A DNA stretch of 64,000 nucleotides from the NCBI GenBank assembly GCA_002362575.1, contig DEUM01000009.1, positions 51,429 to 115,428 on the forward strand, written 5' to 3'. The notes under the pieces were generated by a model. It was given only the letters and a program-made list of their open reading frames with translations. It made no database searches and had not been told where the DNA came from. The DNA is from Lachnoclostridium sp. UBA3262. GTDB lineage: Bacteria; Bacillota; Clostridia; Lachnospirales; Lachnospiraceae. The translations under genes were made by a program, and so were the position numbers. Shown piece after piece: positions 42,930 through 52,523 of this stretch (position 1 is its first letter; each line of letters starts with the position of its first letter).

Positions 42930-43433
42930 ATGAGTAAAGTAGTTCTATCCATATTAGTAAATAATACCTCTGGTGTGTTAAGCCGTGTGGCTGGTCTGTT
43001 CAGCCGTCGAGGTTACAATATCGACAGCCTGACGGTAGGAGAAACCGAAAATTCGGCATTTTCGCGAATGACCGTATCCGTCACAGGGGATGACATTATT
43101 TTAGAGCAGATAGAGAAACAGGTAAATAAACTGGAGGATGTAAAATCCGTAAAACAGTTGACAGGAGAGGCCTCGGTATGCCGTGAGTTGATTCTTGTCA
43201 AGGTGGAGGCGAAGAGGGAGGACCGCCCGGCTATCAATGCTATAGTAGAAATATTCCGCGCAAAGATAGTGGATGTGGCGGATACTTCGATGATGATTGA
43301 GCTGACGGGAAATCAGGCGAAGCTGGACGCTTTTATAAAGCTGATTGAGGGCTATGAAATTAAGGAGCTGGTGCGTACCGGAATCTCCGGCCTTGCAAGA
43401 GGATTTCATGACGAGGAGACAGCAAATAATTGA
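42930..43433 (+). CDS. ilvN: Acetolactate synthase small (regulatory) subunit
   Basis: 167 residues. N-terminal ACT domain (VLSILVNNTSGVLSRVAGLF, SRRGYNIDSLTVG) that binds the feedback inhibitor valine, and the C-terminal ALS_ss domain. It controls the first common step of branched-chain amino acid synthesis. The catalytic subunit gene (ilvB) is not adjacent, unlike in many genomes. AAAGGGGGAAAGG before the ATG. ilvC follows after 63 bases. Confidence 0.95.
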   Translation: MSKVVLSILVNNTSGVLSRVAGLFSRRGYNIDSLTVGETENSAFSRMTVSVTGDDIILEQIEKQVNKLEDVKSVKQLTGEASVCRELILVKVEAKREDRPAINAIVEIFRAKIVDVADTSMMIELTGNQAKLDAFIKLIEGYEIKELVRTGISGLARGFHDEETANN

Positions 43434-43496
43434 AAACCACCCACGGGTATTTCCCGGAGAGGCTTTAAATACAAAATAAAATAGGAGGCTGTAAAA

Positions 43497-44519
43497 ATGT
43501 CAGAAGCAAAGATTTATTATCAGGACGACTGTAATTTATCCGCATTGGATGGCAAAACAATTGCTGTTATCGGATATGGTAGTCAGGGACACGCTCATGC
43601 GCTAAATGCAAAGGAGTCTGGATGTCATGTTATTATAGGACTTTATGAAGGTTCCAAATCATGGAAAAGAGCAGAGGAGCAGGGGTTTGAAGTATATACC
43701 GCAGCAGAAGCTGCTAAAAGAGCAGATATTATTATGATTCTTATTAATGATGAGCTGCAGGCGGCTATGTACAAGGAATCCATTGAGCCGAATCTGGAAG
43801 CAGGTAATATGTTAATGTTTGCGCATGGATTTAACATTCACTTCAACCAGATTGTTCCGCCAAAAGATGTTGACGTAACGATGATTGCGCCAAAGGGACC
43901 GGGACATACAGTAAGAAGTGAGTATCAGGCAGGAAAGGGTGTTCCGTGTCTGATTGCAGTACATCAGGATGCGACAGGAAAAGCACAGGAAAAGGCATTG
44001 GCATACGCACTGGCAATCGGCGGTGCAAGGGCAGGTGTCCTTGAGACAACATTCCGTACCGAGACAGAGACCGATCTTTTTGGTGAGCAGGCAGTACTCT
44101 GCGGTGGTGTTTGTGCTCTGATGCAGGCTGGTTTTGAGACGTTATGTGAGGCGGGATATGATCCGAGAAACGCATACTTCGAGTGTATTCATGAGATGAA
44201 GCTCATTGTCGATTTGATTTACCAGAGTGGTTTTGCCGGCATGAGATATTCTATTTCCAATACAGCAGAGTATGGTGATTATGTAACCGGACCGAAAATT
44301 ATTACAGAGGATACAAAGAAGGCAATGAAGAAGATTCTTTCCGATATTCAGGATGGTTCTTTTGCAAAAGAATTTTTGCTTGATATGTCAGAAGCAGGCG
44401 GACAGGCTCATTTTAAGGCAATGAGAAAGCTTGCGTCCGAACATCCATCCGAGATTGTCGGAGAAGAAATCCGCAAATTATATAGCTGGAATGGCGAAGA
44501 TAAGTTGATTAACAACTAA
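43497..44519 (+). CDS. ilvC: Ketol-acid reductoisomerase (class I)
   Basis: 340 residues. NADPH-dependent conversion of acetolactate to dihydroxyisovalerate. Rossmann motif IAVIGYGSQGHAHALN, MIAPKGPGHTVRSEY, TDLFGEQAVLCGG with metal-binding acids, and ECIHEMKLIVDLIYQSG. Length fits the short class I form. AGGAGG upstream. A strong terminator follows. Confidence 0.97.
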   Translation: MSEAKIYYQDDCNLSALDGKTIAVIGYGSQGHAHALNAKESGCHVIIGLYEGSKSWKRAEEQGFEVYTAAEAAKRADIIMILINDELQAAMYKESIEPNLEAGNMLMFAHGFNIHFNQIVPPKDVDVTMIAPKGPGHTVRSEYQAGKGVPCLIAVHQDATGKAQEKALAYALAIGGARAGVLETTFRTETETDLFGEQAVLCGGVCALMQAGFETLCEAGYDPRNAYFECIHEMKLIVDLIYQSGFAGMRYSISNTAEYGDYVTGPKIITEDTKKAMKKILSDIQDGSFAKEFLLDMSEAGGQAHFKAMRKLASEHPSEIVGEEIRKLYSWNGEDKLINN

Positions 44520-44541
44520 TTTGTAAAACGATTTCATTGGG

Positions 44542-44596
44542 GGACTGTTGCTTTAGCAGAAAGGATGATGTTTCTGCTATAAGCGGCAGTCCTTTT
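44542..44596 (+). terminator. Terminator of ilvNC
   Basis: Long hairpin: GGACTG (44542-44547) pairs with CAGTCC (44587-44592), continued by TAGCAGAAA with TTTCTGCTA nearer the loop, then TTTT. Confidence 0.9.
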
Positions 44597-44621
44597 ACAA
44601 TAATACAGAGGTTTAAAGAGC

Positions 44622-45416
44622 ATGATTAAATTGATTGTTTCCGATATTGACGGAACATTAGTGGGAGACGGACAGGGGGAGGGTGCGTTAAACCCGGAAT
44701 ACTATAAGGTGGTTCATGAACTTTCAGAAAGAGGGATTAAGTTTATGGCTTGCAGCGGCAGGCAGCGGCTGAGCATTGCCAAGCTGTTCCGCCCGGTTGA
44801 AGATGAAATCTATTATGCCTGTGACGGTGGAAGCATGGTCTTTGATTCGGAGAAGCTATTGTTTGCAAAGGTTCTGGATCGAGAGACGGCAAACGGGATT
44901 ATACGGGACGCCGCTGAAATACCACAGTGCGATATTATGGTATGCGGCACGAAACGGGCTTACTGCCGGAGTGAAGACAGCGAACTGTACCGCTGGATGG
45001 TAAATGGCTATGGATATGATATACAGGCTGTTGGGAGTCTTATAGATAATGTGGAAGATGATATTGTGAAGGTGTCCATCTATCATCACGATAAAGCGGA
45101 GGAACTGACGAATCCATGGTTTCGCCCTAAATGGCAGGATAAGGTAAAGCTGACACTGGCCGGAATACAGTGGCTGGACTGTGTGCCGCCGGAGGCAGGG
45201 AAGGGTTCTGCCGTTTCTTTTATGCAGAAAAAATTTCATATCCGGGCAGAAGAGACCATCGTTTTTGGCGATAACCAGAATGATATAGAGATGTTTTCGC
45301 TGGCGGGAAAAAGTTATGCTGTTTCCAATTCGAGAGAGGAAGTAAGGCAGGCGGCAAGCCATGTGTGTGATAGTTATATGAAAGATGGTGTGTTAAAAGT
45401 CTTGCAAAATATATAG
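44622..45416 (+). CDS. HAD-superfamily hydrolase, Cof type
   Basis: 264 residues. Motif I VSDIDGTLVGDG with the nucleophilic Asp, motif II ACSGRQ, Lys in KGSAVSFM, and motif IV VFGDNQNDIEMF. Cof-type HAD enzymes dephosphorylate sugar phosphates, flavin precursors or similar metabolites; the substrate here cannot be told. It stands alone between the ilv terminator and the ssb promoter, which begins within its last codons. Confidence 0.9.
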   Translation: MIKLIVSDIDGTLVGDGQGEGALNPEYYKVVHELSERGIKFMACSGRQRLSIAKLFRPVEDEIYYACDGGSMVFDSEKLLFAKVLDRETANGIIRDAAEIPQCDIMVCGTKRAYCRSEDSELYRWMVNGYGYDIQAVGSLIDNVEDDIVKVSIYHHDKAEELTNPWFRPKWQDKVKLTLAGIQWLDCVPPEAGKGSAVSFMQKKFHIRAEETIVFGDNQNDIEMFSLAGKSYAVSNSREEVRQAASHVCDSYMKDGVLKVLQNI

Positions 45417-45430
45417 AAATATGCTATCAT
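45402..45430 (+). promoter_or_regulatory. Promoter of the SSB-like gene
   Basis: TTGCAA (45402-45407), 17 bases, TATCAT (45425-45430). It leaves an A+T-rich leader of about 140 bases with a small hairpin (GTCTGA/TCAGAC near 45529) before the gene. Confidence 0.6.
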
Positions 45431-45574
45431 GACAAAATGTGACAAATATTAACGAATGATAAAAATTTTAAGAATTATTTTGTTCTAAAACGGAATATGT
45501 CCTCATATATATACTTATGTATAGAAGAAGTCTGACTATTTATCAGACGAATAAACAAAGGGGGTCATATTTCA

Positions 45575-46285
45575 ATGACAGATAAGATTTTAGGAAACAA
45601 TCAGGTTAATATTTATGGTGAAGTGGTAAGTGAGTTTACTTACAGCCACGAGGTATACGGCGAAGGATTTTATATGGTTCAGCTTTCTGTAAAGCGGCTG
45701 AGCAGGGTTTATGATAATATTCCGCTTATGATTTCCGAGCGTTTAGTAGATGTAACCAAGGATTATAGAGGTTGTTTTATGGAGGCGAGTGGACAGTTCC
45801 GCTCTTATAACCGCCATGAAGCGAACCATAACCGATTGGTGTTATCGGTGTTTGTCAGAGATTTACATATTGATGAGACGGAGCAGGACAGTGAAAAGCC
45901 AAACTACATTTTCTTAGATGGGTATTTGTGCAAACCGCCTGTTTATCGTAAAACTCCGCTGGGACGCGAAATTGCAGATCTTTTGATGGCAGTAAACCGT
46001 CCGTACGGAAAGTCAGATTATATTCCTTGTATATGCTGGGGGAGAAATGCCAGATATGCAGATGGTTTTGAGGTAGGGGAACACGTGCAGCTCTGGGGAA
46101 GGATTCAGAGTCGCGAATATCAAAAACAGATAGCCGAGGAACAGTATGAGACGAGAGTGGCATATGAAATCTCGGTAAGCAAGCTGGAATGTGTAGAAGA
46201 CAGCAGCGAAATCATAGCAGCTTCGGAAATTCCAGAGGAATCGTCAGAGGAACCGATGGAGAATCATATTAATACTATGCTATAA
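45575..46285 (+). CDS. SSB-like single-stranded DNA-binding protein with two OB folds
   Basis: 236 residues. Two related OB-fold halves, about 10-100 (NQVNIYGEVVSEFTYSHEVY) and 110-205 (NYIFLDGYLCKPPVYRKTPL, then LLMAVNRPYGKSDYIPCICW), the second closer to classical SSB. An acidic C-terminal tail (SEIPEESSEEPMENH) lacks the usual DDDIPF-type end. This double form is known in Clostridia besides the ordinary SSB; its exact role is not established from sequence. GGGGGTC lies upstream of the ATG. Confidence 0.8.
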   Translation: MTDKILGNNQVNIYGEVVSEFTYSHEVYGEGFYMVQLSVKRLSRVYDNIPLMISERLVDVTKDYRGCFMEASGQFRSYNRHEANHNRLVLSVFVRDLHIDETEQDSEKPNYIFLDGYLCKPPVYRKTPLGREIADLLMAVNRPYGKSDYIPCICWGRNARYADGFEVGEHVQLWGRIQSREYQKQIAEEQYETRVAYEISVSKLECVEDSSEIIAASEIPEESSEEPMENHINTML

Positions 46286-46358
46286 TGTTCTCCGTATTTA
46301 TATAAAGTGATTTTACGGATATTTTACAGATAAGATATCGAGAAAGGAATTACACAAA

Positions 46359-46853
46359 ATGAATACACGGATTGTGCAGGCGTTTTACGGTCAGGGCAAG
46401 GGAAAAACTTCAGCGGCTGTGGGGCAGGCATTGAGAGAAGCAGGACAGGGACAGCATATTACCATTATTCAGTTTCTGAAAGGAAAGGTAGCAGACGAAT
46501 TTCAAATTTTAACGCAGTTAGAGCCGGATGTGCAGATTTTCCGCTTTGACCAGTCAGCAGTCAATTACTGTGAACTGTCAATTCAGGAGAAGGAAAAAGA
46601 GAAGCAGAATATCCTGAATGGGTTTAATTTTGCCAAGAAGGTAATTGAAACCGGAGAAAGTGATATTATTATTCTGGACGAATTGCTGGGGCTCGTAGAT
46701 TTAGGCATCATCCATATCAATGATGTGATTGAGCTGCTTCAGTCAGAGGGTGATTACAAAAAACTGTATATCACAGGCAATAATCTGGCTGAGCCTTTAG
46801 TTCCATACATAGATGTCATTTGTGAAATTTCATTACAAAAAGATAACACTTGA
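46359..46853 (+). CDS. Cob(I)yrinic acid a,c-diamide adenosyltransferase, CobO/BtuR type
   Basis: 164 residues. P-loop FYGQGKGKTSAAVGQ at the N-terminus, IIQFLKGK, and IIILDELLGLVDLG with the Walker B acids, as in CobA/CobO/BtuR enzymes that adenosylate corrinoids. About 15-20 residues shorter than many homologues at the C-terminus. GAAAGGA precedes the ATG. It supplies coenzyme B12-type cofactor and may be functionally linked to metH, though methionine synthase uses methylcobalamin. Confidence 0.87.
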   Translation: MNTRIVQAFYGQGKGKTSAAVGQALREAGQGQHITIIQFLKGKVADEFQILTQLEPDVQIFRFDQSAVNYCELSIQEKEKEKQNILNGFNFAKKVIETGESDIIILDELLGLVDLGIIHINDVIELLQSEGDYKKLYITGNNLAEPLVPYIDVICEISLQKDNT

Positions 46854-46878
46854 CCTTTTAATATGAGAGTGTTATCCT
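46850..46878 (+). promoter_or_regulatory. dapA promoter
   Basis: TTGACC (46850-46855), 17 bases, TATCCT (46873-46878). The -35 overlaps the end of the adenosyltransferase gene. The transcript would start near 46885, at the 5' end of the lysine riboswitch. Confidence 0.75.
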
Positions 46879-46885
46879 AAAATAT

Positions 46886-47068
46886 GAAGGTAGAGGTGCG
46901 GACTTTATCAGTAAGATGCCAGACATAGTCAGGTATGGGGGAAGGTCTCTGAAAGGAAAGTCTGCCGAAGATAGGAAACCCCTGATGTTTTTCTGTCTGG
47001 GCATATAGTGAAGAACTATATGACTGTCATCTGTAAGATGGAGTGCTACTCATATGATTGAGCTTATA
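46886..47068 (+). promoter_or_regulatory. Lysine riboswitch (L box)
   Basis: The leader has the conserved words of the lysine aptamer in order: AGAGGTGCGGAC near 46892, AGTA near 46912, GGGGGAAGG near 46938, GCCGAAG near 46965, and ACTGTCATCTGTAAGATGGAG near the 3' end. The family binds lysine and ends transcription when it is abundant. A terminator follows directly and dapA lies behind it. Confidence 0.92.
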
Positions 47069-47071
47069 GAA

Positions 47072-47104
47072 GGAGTTGGCGCTATGCCGGCTCCTCTTTA
47101 TTTT
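47072..47104 (+). terminator. Riboswitch-controlled terminator
   Basis: Stem GGAGTTGGC (47072-47080) with GCCGGCTCC (47086-47094, one G-T pair), loop GCTAT, then TCTTTATTTT. It lies between the lysine aptamer and dapA. Confidence 0.85.
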
Positions 47105-47123
47105 AGCGGAAAGGATGGAAAAT

Positions 47124-48014
47124 ATGTCAATATTTACAGGAGCGGGTGTGGCTCTTATTACACCAATGAACGAGGATGGCAGTGTAAACTATAGCAAGCT
47201 GGAGGAAATTATTGAATTTCAGATTGCAAACCATACGGATGCAATTATTATCTGTGGGACAACAGGAGAGGCGTCAACTTTATCGGAGGAGGAACATCTG
47301 GAATGTATCCGTTATACCTGCGAGGTAGCAAAAAAGAGAATTCCTGTGATTGCCGGAACAGGTTCCAATTGTACAGAAGCGGCGGCCTATCTTTCTGAGG
47401 AGGCAGAAAAAGGCGGTGCAGACGGTCTTTTACTGGTAACGCCGTATTATAATAAAGCAACACAGAACGGATTGAAGGTTCATTTTAAGAAAATATTAGA
47501 AAATGTAAAGATTCCGGCGCTGCTTTATAATATACCGGGACGAACCGGAACAAAAATTTTGCCACAGACATTAATGGATATGTGGAAAGAGATACCGAAT
47601 GTAGTCGGAGTAAAGGACGCAACCGGGGATATTTCTGAGGTGGCAGAGGTGATGAATCTTTCAGACGGAAAGATAGATTTGTATTCCGGAAACGATGACC
47701 AGATTACGCCAGTTCTCTCTCTTGGTGGAAAGGGTGTTATCTCGGTTCTCTCCAACATTTTGCCACAGGAGACGCATGATATCGTTGCCTCCTACATGGA
47801 TGGAGATGTAGTTCGGAGCAGAGAACTGCAGTTGAAGTATTTGAATCTGATTAAAGCTTTATTCTGTGAGGTAAATCCGATTCCAGTAAAGAAGGCGATG
47901 AACCTGATGGGAATGAATGTGGGCAGTCTGCGTCTGCCGTTGACGGAGATGGAGGAAGCAAATGCCAAAAATTTGGCAGAGCAGATGAAATTGGCAGGTA
48001 TTACATTAAAATAA
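47124..48014 (+). CDS. dapA: 4-hydroxy-tetrahydrodipicolinate synthase
   Basis: 296 residues. Condenses pyruvate with aspartate semialdehyde in lysine and diaminopimelate synthesis. TIM barrel with GVALITPMNEDGSVNY, IICGTTGEASTL, the catalytic Tyr in TPYYNKAT and the Schiff-base Lys in VVGVKDATGD. AAAGGA decides ATG 47124 (ATG 47115 overlaps that box). Controlled by the lysine riboswitch; dapB follows after 26 bases. Confidence 0.97.
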   Translation: MSIFTGAGVALITPMNEDGSVNYSKLEEIIEFQIANHTDAIIICGTTGEASTLSEEEHLECIRYTCEVAKKRIPVIAGTGSNCTEAAAYLSEEAEKGGADGLLLVTPYYNKATQNGLKVHFKKILENVKIPALLYNIPGRTGTKILPQTLMDMWKEIPNVVGVKDATGDISEVAEVMNLSDGKIDLYSGNDDQITPVLSLGGKGVISVLSNILPQETHDIVASYMDGDVVRSRELQLKYLNLIKALFCEVNPIPVKKAMNLMGMNVGSLRLPLTEMEEANAKNLAEQMKLAGITLK

Positions 48015-48040
48015 TGTGTATTACAGACTAGGAGGAAAAG

Positions 48041-48802
48041 ATGACCAGAATTATTATGAGCGGATGCAACGGCATGATGGGAAGGACAATTACCAATATT
48101 GTAAAAGAGGATGCAGAGGCAGAAATTGTGGCGGGCATTGATTTAGTGGACAATGGGGAAAATTCATACCCGGTATTTAAAAGTATTACAGATTGTACTG
48201 TGGAGGGGGATGTTGTCATTGATTTTTCTACGCCAAAAGTCCTCGACAAGCTGTTAGCGTATGGAGAGAAAAATAATGTACCGCTTGTTTTATGCGCAAC
48301 CGGATACAGTGAGGAACAGCTGGCAGAGATTGAAGCGGCGTCTGAGAAGGTTGCTGTGCTGAAATCGGCAAATATGTCACTTGGAATCAATACCTTGCTG
48401 AAGCTCGTTCAGGATGCAGCCAAAGTGTTAGCGGCCGAGGGGTTTGATGTAGAGATTGTGGAGAAACACCATAATCAGAAGCTGGATGCTCCTTCCGGGA
48501 CAGCATTGGCGTTGGCAGATTCTGTCAATGAGGCAATGGGAAACCAGTACGAATATATATATGACCGTTCCCAGAGACGGGAAAAAAGAGATAAGAAAGA
48601 ATTGGGAATCTCTGCTGTGCGTGGCGGTACGATTGTCGGCGACCATGATGTGATTTTCGCCGGTACGGACGAGGTTATTACCTTTTCCCATATGGCGTAC
48701 AGCAAGGCGGTATTTGGAAAAGGTGCGGTATCAGCGGCGAAGTTCCTGAAAGGGAAAGAAGCTGGACGCTATGAAATGGCAGATGTGATTGCGGCAAATT
48801 AA
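48041..48802 (+). CDS. dapB: 4-hydroxy-tetrahydrodipicolinate reductase
   Basis: 253 residues. NAD(P)H reduction of the DapA product. Nucleotide site MSGCNGMMGRTI, and the substrate-binding block EIVEKHHNQKLDAPSGTAL with the catalytic His and Lys, then RGGTIVGDHDV. AGGAGG before the ATG. Second gene of the lysine-regulated operon, which may continue into murF, linking diaminopimelate supply to wall precursor synthesis. Confidence 0.97.
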   Translation: MTRIIMSGCNGMMGRTITNIVKEDAEAEIVAGIDLVDNGENSYPVFKSITDCTVEGDVVIDFSTPKVLDKLLAYGEKNNVPLVLCATGYSEEQLAEIEAASEKVAVLKSANMSLGINTLLKLVQDAAKVLAAEGFDVEIVEKHHNQKLDAPSGTALALADSVNEAMGNQYEYIYDRSQRREKRDKKELGISAVRGGTIVGDHDVIFAGTDEVITFSHMAYSKAVFGKGAVSAAKFLKGKEAGRYEMADVIAAN

Positions 48803-48814
48803 AATGGAGATAGT

Positions 48815-50233
48815 ATGAAACCGATTAAAATAAAAAATATTGCAGAGGCAGTGTCCGGTACTCTGGTATGGGGTGACGGAGAGGCAGAAGTCACAAGTGT
48901 TGTGACCGATTCGAGAGAAGCAGGGGCGGGGGTGCTGTTCGTTCCTATTATTGGAGAGAGAGTAGATGCGCACCGTTTTATACCTGAGGTGCTTGAAAAG
49001 GGAGCTGCCTGTGTATTTTCGTCGCAGGCGGCAGACACAGAAGCGTACTCCCATGACGCTAAGGGAGCGTGCATTTATGTAAAGGATACGCTCCGTGCCT
49101 TGCAGGATTTTGCAGGCTGGTACCGGGCGCAGTTTGCCCTTCCGGTGATTGGCATTACGGGAAGTGTAGGAAAGACGACGACAAAGGAAATGATTGGAGC
49201 GGTTCTGGAGAGGAAATACGAGACGCTGAAAACGATTCGGAACCTGAACAGCCAGATCGGAGTCGCCCTGATGATGTTTCATCTGGAGGAAACGACGGAA
49301 ATGGCAGTATTTGAAATGGGAATCAGTATGCCGGGGGAGATGGACCGGCTGGTAGAAATAGCGAAGCCATCGACTGCTGTTATGACAAATATTGGTGTAT
49401 CTCACATTGGGAACCTTGGCTCAAGGGAAAATATATGTGCAGAAAAGGGAAAGATTCTGATGCGGTTTGGTAAAGACGGAAGGCTGTATGTTTGCGGAAA
49501 TGGGGATTTAAAGGAGCTTTCCAAAGCCAATATTCCTTATGGGAAGTGTCAGGGAAATTGTGAGACGATTTATTACGGAACAGAAAAGGATTGTCTATAT
49601 TACGGGGATAATATCCATACCGATGGGACAGGGCAGACATTTACCTTTCATTATCCGGAAGGCGAGGAAGACATAGAGCTGTCCGTTATGGGGGCTCACA
49701 ATGTAAACAATGCCATTGTTGCACTTGCTCTCGCCCTGCAGTACGATGTTCCACTTTCCGAGGCAAAAAAGGCGTTAAAAGCATATCAGCCGATTGCCAT
49801 GCGGGGCGTGGTAAAGGAAGTGGCAGGAGTCCACATCATTGATGACACATATAATGCCAGCCCGGATTCGGTAAATAGCAATCTGGATGCGTTATTTGAC
49901 TATAGTGGGAAGGGAAAGAAGGTTGCCGTACTGGCCGACGTGCTGGAACTGGGCGAGCGTTCCCGCGAACTTCATGAGGAAATGGGAGCCTTCATTCTTG
50001 CAGAGATGGAGAAGGGGAAAAAACTTTCTCTTCTTGTTACCGTAGGAGAAATGGCAGAGTACATAAGCCGCTATGTAGCGAACCGCACGGATATTCCGGT
50101 TATCCATTGCAGGGATAATAAAGCGGCAGCGGAGGCGGTCAGAAAACATATGACAGCCGGGGACTGGATACTCGTGAAGGGTTCCCGCGGCATGCACATG
50201 GATGAAGTGGTAGAGCAATTGACAAAGGAGTGA
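48815..50233 (+). CDS. murF: UDP-MurNAc-tripeptide-D-Ala-D-Ala ligase
   Basis: 472 residues. Mur ligase that adds D-Ala-D-Ala to UDP-MurNAc-tripeptide in the cytoplasm. N-terminal MurF domain, ATP site IGITGSVGKTTTKEMIGAV near 110, the central domain with MGAHNVNNAIVALALA, and C-terminal domain starting at IIDDTYNASPDSV. GGAGATAGT before the ATG. Thirteen bases after dapB and abutting priA. Confidence 0.96.
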   Translation: MKPIKIKNIAEAVSGTLVWGDGEAEVTSVVTDSREAGAGVLFVPIIGERVDAHRFIPEVLEKGAACVFSSQAADTEAYSHDAKGACIYVKDTLRALQDFAGWYRAQFALPVIGITGSVGKTTTKEMIGAVLERKYETLKTIRNLNSQIGVALMMFHLEETTEMAVFEMGISMPGEMDRLVEIAKPSTAVMTNIGVSHIGNLGSRENICAEKGKILMRFGKDGRLYVCGNGDLKELSKANIPYGKCQGNCETIYYGTEKDCLYYGDNIHTDGTGQTFTFHYPEGEEDIELSVMGAHNVNNAIVALALALQYDVPLSEAKKALKAYQPIAMRGVVKEVAGVHIIDDTYNASPDSVNSNLDALFDYSGKGKKVAVLADVLELGERSRELHEEMGAFILAEMEKGKKLSLLVTVGEMAEYISRYVANRTDIPVIHCRDNKAAAEAVRKHMTAGDWILVKGSRGMHMDEVVEQLTKE

Positions 50234-50241
50234 CAGACAGG

Positions 50242-52494
50242 GTGTTTGCGGATGTGATTGTAGATATTTCAGTGGATGCCCTTGACAGGACATTCCAATA
50301 CAAGATTCCAGAGCCGATGAGGGATTCCGTATCGGTCGGTACGCGTGTGACGATTCCCTTTGGCAGGGGAAACCGGAGGATGTCCGGTTTTGTCATAGGA
50401 ATTTCAGATACGCCGCTGTGGCCGGTAGAGAAGATGAAGGAATTGCTCACTGTGGAGGAAAAAGAGCTCCCGGTGGAGGGGCAGCTCATTAAGCTGGCGG
50501 CGTGGATTCATGAGCGTTATGGAGCGACAATGAATGAGGCACTGAAGACGGTGCTGCCAATAAAAAAACAGGTTAAGTCAGTGGAGGAGCACTGGCTTAA
50601 TTTTGTCGTTTCGGAAGCTGAGGCAAGGAGGGAACTGGATAAATGCCGGCTGAAGCATTTTAAGGCAAAGGCAAGGCTCTTGCAGGGAATGTTGGAAGAA
50701 GGCGGGGAGATGACGGCACAGACTGCCGCCAAAAAGTACGGGGTTACAAAATCAGTGATTGACGGTATGGTGAAGAATAAAATTATTTCCGTGACAGATA
50801 AACGCCGTTACCGGAATCCGATACAGCAGACACCGGACAAGACGGAAAATAATCCTGTCATTTGTCTGAATCAGGAACAGCAGGGGATTGTCGATGATTT
50901 CTCAGAGGAATACGGGCAGGGAATCCGGCGTACCTATTTGCTATACGGAGTAACGGGAAGCGGCAAGACAGAAGTATATATGGAAATGATACAGCAGACA
51001 CTAAGACAGGGGAAACAGGTTATTGTACTGATTCCTGAAATTGCTCTTACTTATCAGACTGTAAAACGGTTTCAAGGCCGTTTTGGTGACCGGGTGTCTA
51101 TATTGAATTCCCGTATGTCGGACGGGGAGCGCTATGACCAGTATGAACGCGCCAAAAAGGACGAAATAGATATAATAGTAGGGCCCCGCTCTGCTTTATT
51201 TATTCCGTTTTCTGCATTGGGACTGATTATAATGGATGAGGAGCATGAGACAAGTTATAAGAGTGAAAATCCACCGAAGTACCATGCGAGGGAGGTTGCC
51301 ATACAGAGGGCGAAAATGTCGGGGGCCAGTGTGGTGCTCGGTTCCGCAACCCCTTCGGTGGAGAGCTATTATGCGGCAGAACAGGGGGAATATAAGCTGT
51401 ACCGCATGGAAAAGAGGGCTGGGGAGGCTGTATTTCCGACTGTGCACACGGTGGATTTGCGGAATGAGTTAAAAGAGGGAAACCGTTCAGTATTCAGCCG
51501 TCTGTTACAGGAAAAGATAGAGGAGCGGCTGCGACGGGGAGAGCAGACCATCCTTTTTCTGAACCGTCGTGGTTATGCTGGGTTTGTTTCTTGCCGTAGC
51601 TGTGGTTATGTGTTAAAATGTCCTCATTGTGAGGTTTCCATGACAGCACATAAAAACCACGTAGGTGATGTGGATACGCTTGTCTGCCATTACTGCGGGC
51701 ACAGCGTGTATATGCCGGAAAAATGTCCAGAGTGTGGTTCTCCGTATATCGCTTCATTCGGACTTGGAACGCAGAAGGTAGAAGATATGCTGCACCGCCG
51801 TTTCCCGCAGGCACAGGTGCTTCGGATGGATGGAGATACAACGACGGGAAAAAATGGGCATGAGTCAATATTAAAACGTTTCCGGGAAGGAGAGGCGGAT
51901 ATCCTGCTTGGCACACAGATGATAGTAAAGGGCCATGATTTCCCGAATGTCACACTAGTTGCCGCGCTGGCAGCGGACCTCAGTATGTATGCCGGAGACT
52001 ACCGGAGCAGTGAGAGGACATTCCAGCTTCTGATGCAGGCGAGCGGGCGTGCCGGACGTGGCGTAAAGCAGGGAGAAATGGTAATTCAGACATACAATCC
52101 CGAGCAGTATTGTGTGGAGGCAGTCAAAAATCAGCAGGCAGAGTTTTTTTATAAAAATGAACTGGCATATCGCAGGCTTTCCTCGTATCCTCCCTTTTCA
52201 TCCATGCTTGCCATACTGGTTCTGTCGGAGGAGAAGAATAAGGCAGAGGAATGTATCCGGAATCTGGCAGACAGTGTTACCTGCATGAGAGACGGAGGCG
52301 TTGTGGTGATAGGGCCATCTGAGGCGGGATTGAGCCGGGCGAGAGACCGTTACCGGTATATTTTATATATAAAATGTACCGAGGAGGATACCATACAGAA
52401 AGTAAAAAACAATATCGAGAAGATTAGCCGGAATCCAAAATGGGAAAAATGCTGTAGTGTACAGTATGATTTGAATCCATTATCCGGTTATTGA
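50242..52494 (+). CDS. priA: Primosomal replication restart helicase PriA
   Basis: About 750 residues. Restarts stalled replication forks and loads the primosome. N-terminal DNA-binding part (VIVDISVDALDRTFQYKIP), Walker A GVTGSGKTEVY, DEEH box in IIMDEEHETSYKSE, zinc-binding cysteines (CRSCGYVLKCPHC, CHYCGHS, CPECGS) and helicase C-terminal motifs (LLGTQMIVKGHDFPNV, QASGRAGRG). GTG 50242 lies 12 bases after AAGGAG; GTG 50230 overlaps the murF stop but abuts that box. Confidence 0.96.
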   Translation: MFADVIVDISVDALDRTFQYKIPEPMRDSVSVGTRVTIPFGRGNRRMSGFVIGISDTPLWPVEKMKELLTVEEKELPVEGQLIKLAAWIHERYGATMNEALKTVLPIKKQVKSVEEHWLNFVVSEAEARRELDKCRLKHFKAKARLLQGMLEEGGEMTAQTAAKKYGVTKSVIDGMVKNKIISVTDKRRYRNPIQQTPDKTENNPVICLNQEQQGIVDDFSEEYGQGIRRTYLLYGVTGSGKTEVYMEMIQQTLRQGKQVIVLIPEIALTYQTVKRFQGRFGDRVSILNSRMSDGERYDQYERAKKDEIDIIVGPRSALFIPFSALGLIIMDEEHETSYKSENPPKYHAREVAIQRAKMSGASVVLGSATPSVESYYAAEQGEYKLYRMEKRAGEAVFPTVHTVDLRNELKEGNRSVFSRLLQEKIEERLRRGEQTILFLNRRGYAGFVSCRSCGYVLKCPHCEVSMTAHKNHVGDVDTLVCHYCGHSVYMPEKCPECGSPYIASFGLGTQKVEDMLHRRFPQAQVLRMDGDTTTGKNGHESILKRFREGEADILLGTQMIVKGHDFPNVTLVAALAADLSMYAGDYRSSERTFQLLMQASGRAGRGVKQGEMVIQTYNPEQYCVEAVKNQQAEFFYKNELAYRRLSSYPPFSSMLAILVLSEEKNKAEECIRNLADSVTCMRDGGVVVIGPSEAGLSRARDRYRYILYIKCTEEDTIQKVKNNIEKISRNPKWEKCCSVQYDLNPLSGY

Positions 52495-52523
52495 TAAAAG
52501 CAGAAAAAATGGAGGTTATAACA